11,193 bases of DNA from Auxenochlorella pyrenoidosa (Eukaryota; Chlorophyta; Trebouxiophyceae; Chlorellales; Chlorellaceae): positions 1,198,884 to 1,210,076 of the forward strand of contig KQ482053.1 of NCBI GenBank assembly GCA_001430745.1. The letters run 5' to 3'. Position 1 is the stretch's first letter. Each line of letters opens with the position of its first letter. The position numbers and the translations under genes were made by a program. The notes under the pieces are model-generated. The model was given only the letters and a program-made list of their open reading frames with translations, had not been told where the DNA came from and did no database searches. Below are positions 8,101 through 11,193 of the stretch, in pieces.

Positions 8101-11100
8101 CCCCCACACACCTGACAGCGTTTACAAACACACGGCTGGTGACAAAGGAGGAGCTTGACAGCGACGAAGCCTACTTCAGCGGGACGGTCGTCCGGCTCTT
8201 TCACAGCCCCGACTCGCATCCCGCTGTTCGGCAGACGCTTCAGGGCCTGGTGCAGAGGTGGGTGGGTTGTGGCGTCCCAGCGGGGCGCATTGCTGCCACC
8301 GCTTCAGACCGACCGTCCCTCTGTTTTCGGTCTGACGGACGTTGCCTGGCCCCGCTGCAGGCGCGTGAGCCTCGGTGCGCTGGCCGTTCAGGCTCTGGTG
8401 AACAAGCGAGGTGCGGGAGGGGGGCTCACCCCAGGGTGTGGTAGCGGTGCTGTCGGCTGTGCCGTCGCCGGCCGGCCTGAGCTGGCCCGGCCGTCCAGTG
8501 TCAAACAGTCTCCTCCTGGCTTTCCACTGTCTGCAGGACCGGATGGAGTGGTTGGAGTGATCCCCGGCGAGGAGAAGCACAGCGCCAGGTGCACTTCTAT
8601 GTGCTGCCGCCTGGGCTCTGGAACATTCGCCGCTGTCAGTGGCGCTGCCAGGCTGACAACAGCGGGATTGCTTTGTCTGTGCAGGTCCCCTTCAGGTCTG
8701 AGGGCTTCTCCCTTTCCCAGACTGCCTGCATGCTTGACAACGCTCGGCTGATGTGGTGTCTGCCCCCTGCAGGCTGCTGCGGCTCTGCCGTCAGTGTCAC
8801 GAGGCGGGCGAGGTGCTGGCATGCTCCATGCCGTCAGCGGACATGGTGCTGGTGCCGCGCCTGCCGGAGACAGCGGAGCAGGATGGCCTCTACTTCCTGG
8901 CCTATGGTGCGTGGAGTGGTGGGCGCTGGCCAGAACGGACGGCGTGCAGCTCGTGACATGCGCACAGCAGGCTGTGGGCTGCGAGGGGGTGGCCGCTGGC
9001 TTGGCTGTGCTGGTGGCATGCTGCGCCTGCAGCCCCCGAAGAAACAGTGGGGAGGCAGCGGATGCGGGCCATTATGGCGACGGTACCTACAGCACACCCT
9101 GATATCGCTGCGCCGCTCCTCTGCTCCCTCCGCAGCCACCAACCTGCGCGCGGTGGAGCTGTGCGAGCGGCTGCGGCAGCAGCGGCAGGTGGCGCTGGTG
9201 CTGGACCTTGGTGAGTGGGGCCCGCGGTGCTGGGGCAGGCCTTCAGCCAGTGGCTGGTCGGGGCGCAGCGTGAAAACTGCAGTGATGGTTGTTGGGCCAT
9301 TTACTATCGCATGCTGGCGCAGCATGCTGCCTTTGTGCACGTCTGCAAAAACCATGGCCAACCTCCTGTGCGAGGGCTCGTCTCGCCTGCCTGCACGGTG
9401 CCCTTGCCCCGCCTGCGTGCTCACCCGCCTGCTGCTTCTTGCCTGTGCAGACAACACGCTGGTTGATGCTGTCAGCTGCACCATCGCGCCCAACGACTGG
9501 GACCTGCTGGACTGGCGGTGCGTGCTGGGGCGTGCGCTCGCCCACCAAGCTTGTGCTCTCATGCTGCCCACAACTGCAGCCCGGCCCCCCTGGGTTACAT
9601 GCTCCGCTGTCTGTGTGGCTGCTCACCTGCATGCACCGTGCTGCAGCAGAGCGACCACACCGCACCTGTTGCCCGACTTGCCACACCGCAGCTACGTGCT
9701 GGTGACCAACTCGTATGGCCGCCAGATCCGGGCGCAGTATGCGCAGCTGCCGGGCGGCGACCCCTACTCTGGTGGGTGGGGTCGCGCGGTTGACCATGGC
9801 AACCAGGATGGGCAGGCTGGAAAAGCCAGTGCCAGTGCAGGGACGGTCTGCAGCCACCTCTTTGCACCTGGGATGAGTGGACCACATGTGGAGGACCCAG
9901 TTGTGTCCCTTGCTGCCACCATGCAGACGACGTGTGGGTGATGCACTGGAAGGTGGGCCGCATCAACTGCACCTTCAAGGTCCGCGTGCGCCGCGGCTGG
10001 GCCGACCTGCGCGACTTCCTGGCGCAGGTGTGTGTGTGTGGGGGGGGGGGGGGGGCAGCCAGCAGCCTGGGCAGTGCTCAAGTACAAGCTTGGGAAGCCG
10101 CGCTGCTGGTGCCGACATGCTGCCATGCGTGCACCCGGCCTGGCCTGCAAACCTGTGCCCCCCCCCACCCCCCCACCACACACACTCCCACCGCCACCAC
10201 CCGCTGCAGAACTCGGACAAGTACGCGGTGTTTGTGTGCAGCAAGGGCAAGCGCGAGTACATTCAGCTGCTCTGGCTCATGCTGGACCCAGAGGGGCGTC
10301 TGATACCGGAGCAGGGTGAGACAAGGGCCGCGCCCGGCAGCAGGGCCGCCCATCCGCACCTGTGGCCTCGAGGCCTGCATGGGGAAGGCAGGCTGTGGCA
10401 GGGGTGAGCCTGGCTGTGTGCGTGCCCATCACTCAGCCACAAGCCATCTCTGTTGGTCCCCGCCCCTGCAGACTGGGATGCGCGCCTGACGTCGACGTAC
10501 CCAGACACGCTGGCGCAGGCGGCCAACAAGAGCGCGCTCACCGCGCTCGGCTGCTACGACATCTCCAAGCCGCACGTGCCCACGCAGGTGGCGGTGCCCA
10601 TGATGTGCCTGGACGACTCCACGGGTGCGCCGTCGGCAGGCGCCTGCTGGCCCCTGAACCCAGCAGGGGGGTTGAGGAGCGTTCGCGCCCAGGAGAGGCG
10701 CACTGGTGCAGTGAAATGTCATCAATGAATCTGTGCTGCAGCACTACTGTATCCCTGCTTGAACCTTCGGGGACGTCCTCTTGAAGTGTCGTGTCACCGG
10801 TGCCTGCGTCCCTGTCTTGCCCGCAGAGGCGTACGAGCCCGAGTATGAGCACAGCATCATGTATGTGCAGGAGTACCGCCCATCAGACATGCTGCAGGCA
10901 GACAACGGTGAGGCAGCGCTTGCGGGCACAACACTGCATGCATCCAACACCGACACTGCTGTGCCTTCCTTGGCCTGCGCTTAGGCCAGCCTGGCCCTGC
11001 CTGTAGTGCTGATATTCGTTGCTGGCCATGACCGCGGGAGCGGCGCCTCTCCCCTGCAGGCAACGTGCTGCGCCAGGCGCGCGGCCGCCTGGAGGCCTTC

Positions 11101-11184
11101 TGGACTGCCACCTGCACAACCGACGGCACCTTTGCCTGGCAGGCGGCGCAGAGCTTTGCGATGGCGCTCATGAAGACCATGCAG
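8085..11184 (+). CDS. FCP1/CTD phosphatase-like HAD-family protein (12 exons seen, C-terminus off right edge)
   Basis: Exons are 8085-8257, 8361-8410, 8537-8588, 8773-8906, 9136-9210, 9451-9517, 9692-9771, 9927-10027, 10210-10315, 10472-10624, 10827-10907 and 11060-11184. They join in phase into 399 codons, and the gene seems to continue past a GTTTGT donor at the edge. The FCP1-type domain is seen as VALVLDLDNTLVDA, the DxDxT motif with D160 as predicted nucleophile, D162 as general acid, and T164. Next come RRGWADLRDFL (the place of the usual RPG...FL), KYAVFVCSKGKREYIQLLWLMLDPEGRL (split here by mention only; S255 takes the motif II Thr/Ser place) and MMCLDDST (D327/D328, acidic motif). 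FCP1-family enzymes remove phosphate from Ser residues of the RNA polymerase II C-terminal domain in the nucleus; that substrate is inferred. The N-terminal 130 residues match nothing I know, except a Cys/His cluster (C97, C100, H101, C109). Any BRCT domain would lie outside the window. No upstream in-frame ATG is seen. Confidence 0.7.
10028..10185 (+). repeat. Complementary GT/G16 and C9/C7/CA tracts at the two ends of phosphatase intron 8
   Basis: Intron 8 (10028-10209) begins with a GT repeat (10028-10040) that leads into a run of 16 G (10040-10055). Near its 3' end lie 9 C (10158-10166), A, 7 C (10168-10174), then ACC and a CA repeat to 10185. The second tract is close to the reverse complement of the first, so an RNA stem of roughly 25 bp with a loop of about 100 nt is possible. 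Confidence 0.6.
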
Positions 11185-11193
11185 GTTTGTGTT

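Noticed and set aside
8589..9941. 450-codon plus-strand open frame over the phosphatase region
   Set aside because: It mixes intron and exon sequence; the DLDNT motif appears only after joining 9210 to 9451.
10028..10060. GT/G tract as a telomere-like or mobile-element end
   Set aside because: It is an intronic microsatellite at a splice donor; there are no target-site duplications or transposase.

Overview
The window is nuclear DNA from a eukaryote and is strongly GC-rich. Its genes are broken into many short exons by small, GC-rich spliceosomal introns of about 100-340 nt, nearly all GTGNNN...CAG. Codons are GC3-rich, and the proteins carry Ala/Gln/Gly low-complexity stretches. This style fits a chlorophyte green alga, most likely a trebouxiophyte of the Chlorella group, although the exact taxon is inference. 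No prokaryotic operon, mobile element, CRISPR array, rRNA or tRNA was seen.

Layout from left to right. (1) Positions 1-189, minus strand: the N-terminal 63 codons of an unrecognised gene that leaves the left edge. (2) Positions 190-704: non-coding, holding the 3' flank of the next gene and the 5' flank of gene 1. (3) Positions 705-2508, minus strand: a seven-exon gene for a 271-residue C3HC4 RING-finger protein, a likely E3 ubiquitin ligase, with one probable GC-AG intron. (4) Positions 2509-2731: a 223-bp gap between divergent start codons, a likely bidirectional promoter. (5) Positions 2732-7512, plus strand: a ten-exon gene for a 944-residue UVRAG/VPS38 homologue, the subunit that defines PI3-kinase complex II (endosome and autophagosome trafficking). 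Its C2-like domain is interrupted by a Gln/Ala-rich insert of about 207 residues. (6) Positions 7513-8084: intergenic. (7) Positions 8085-11184 and beyond, plus strand: at least twelve exons of a HAD-family phosphatase-like protein with an FCP1/CTD-phosphatase-type domain (DLDNT motif and a later DD motif), leaving the right edge.

All exon models come from joining reading frames by eye at splice consensus sites. Every junction keeps phase: RING 816 nt, VPS38 2835 nt, phosphatase 1197 nt so far. For the RING and UVRAG genes, conserved motifs are rebuilt across junctions, which is the main reason to trust the models. The RING gene and the UVRAG gene are head to head and may share regulation. 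The phosphatase follows the UVRAG gene in the same direction and has no obvious functional link to it. The most interesting non-coding observations are a putative dual-use splice site inside the UVRAG gene, a predicted stem that would enclose the donor of phosphatase intron 8, a G-quadruplex motif in UVRAG intron 3, and the split C2 domain.
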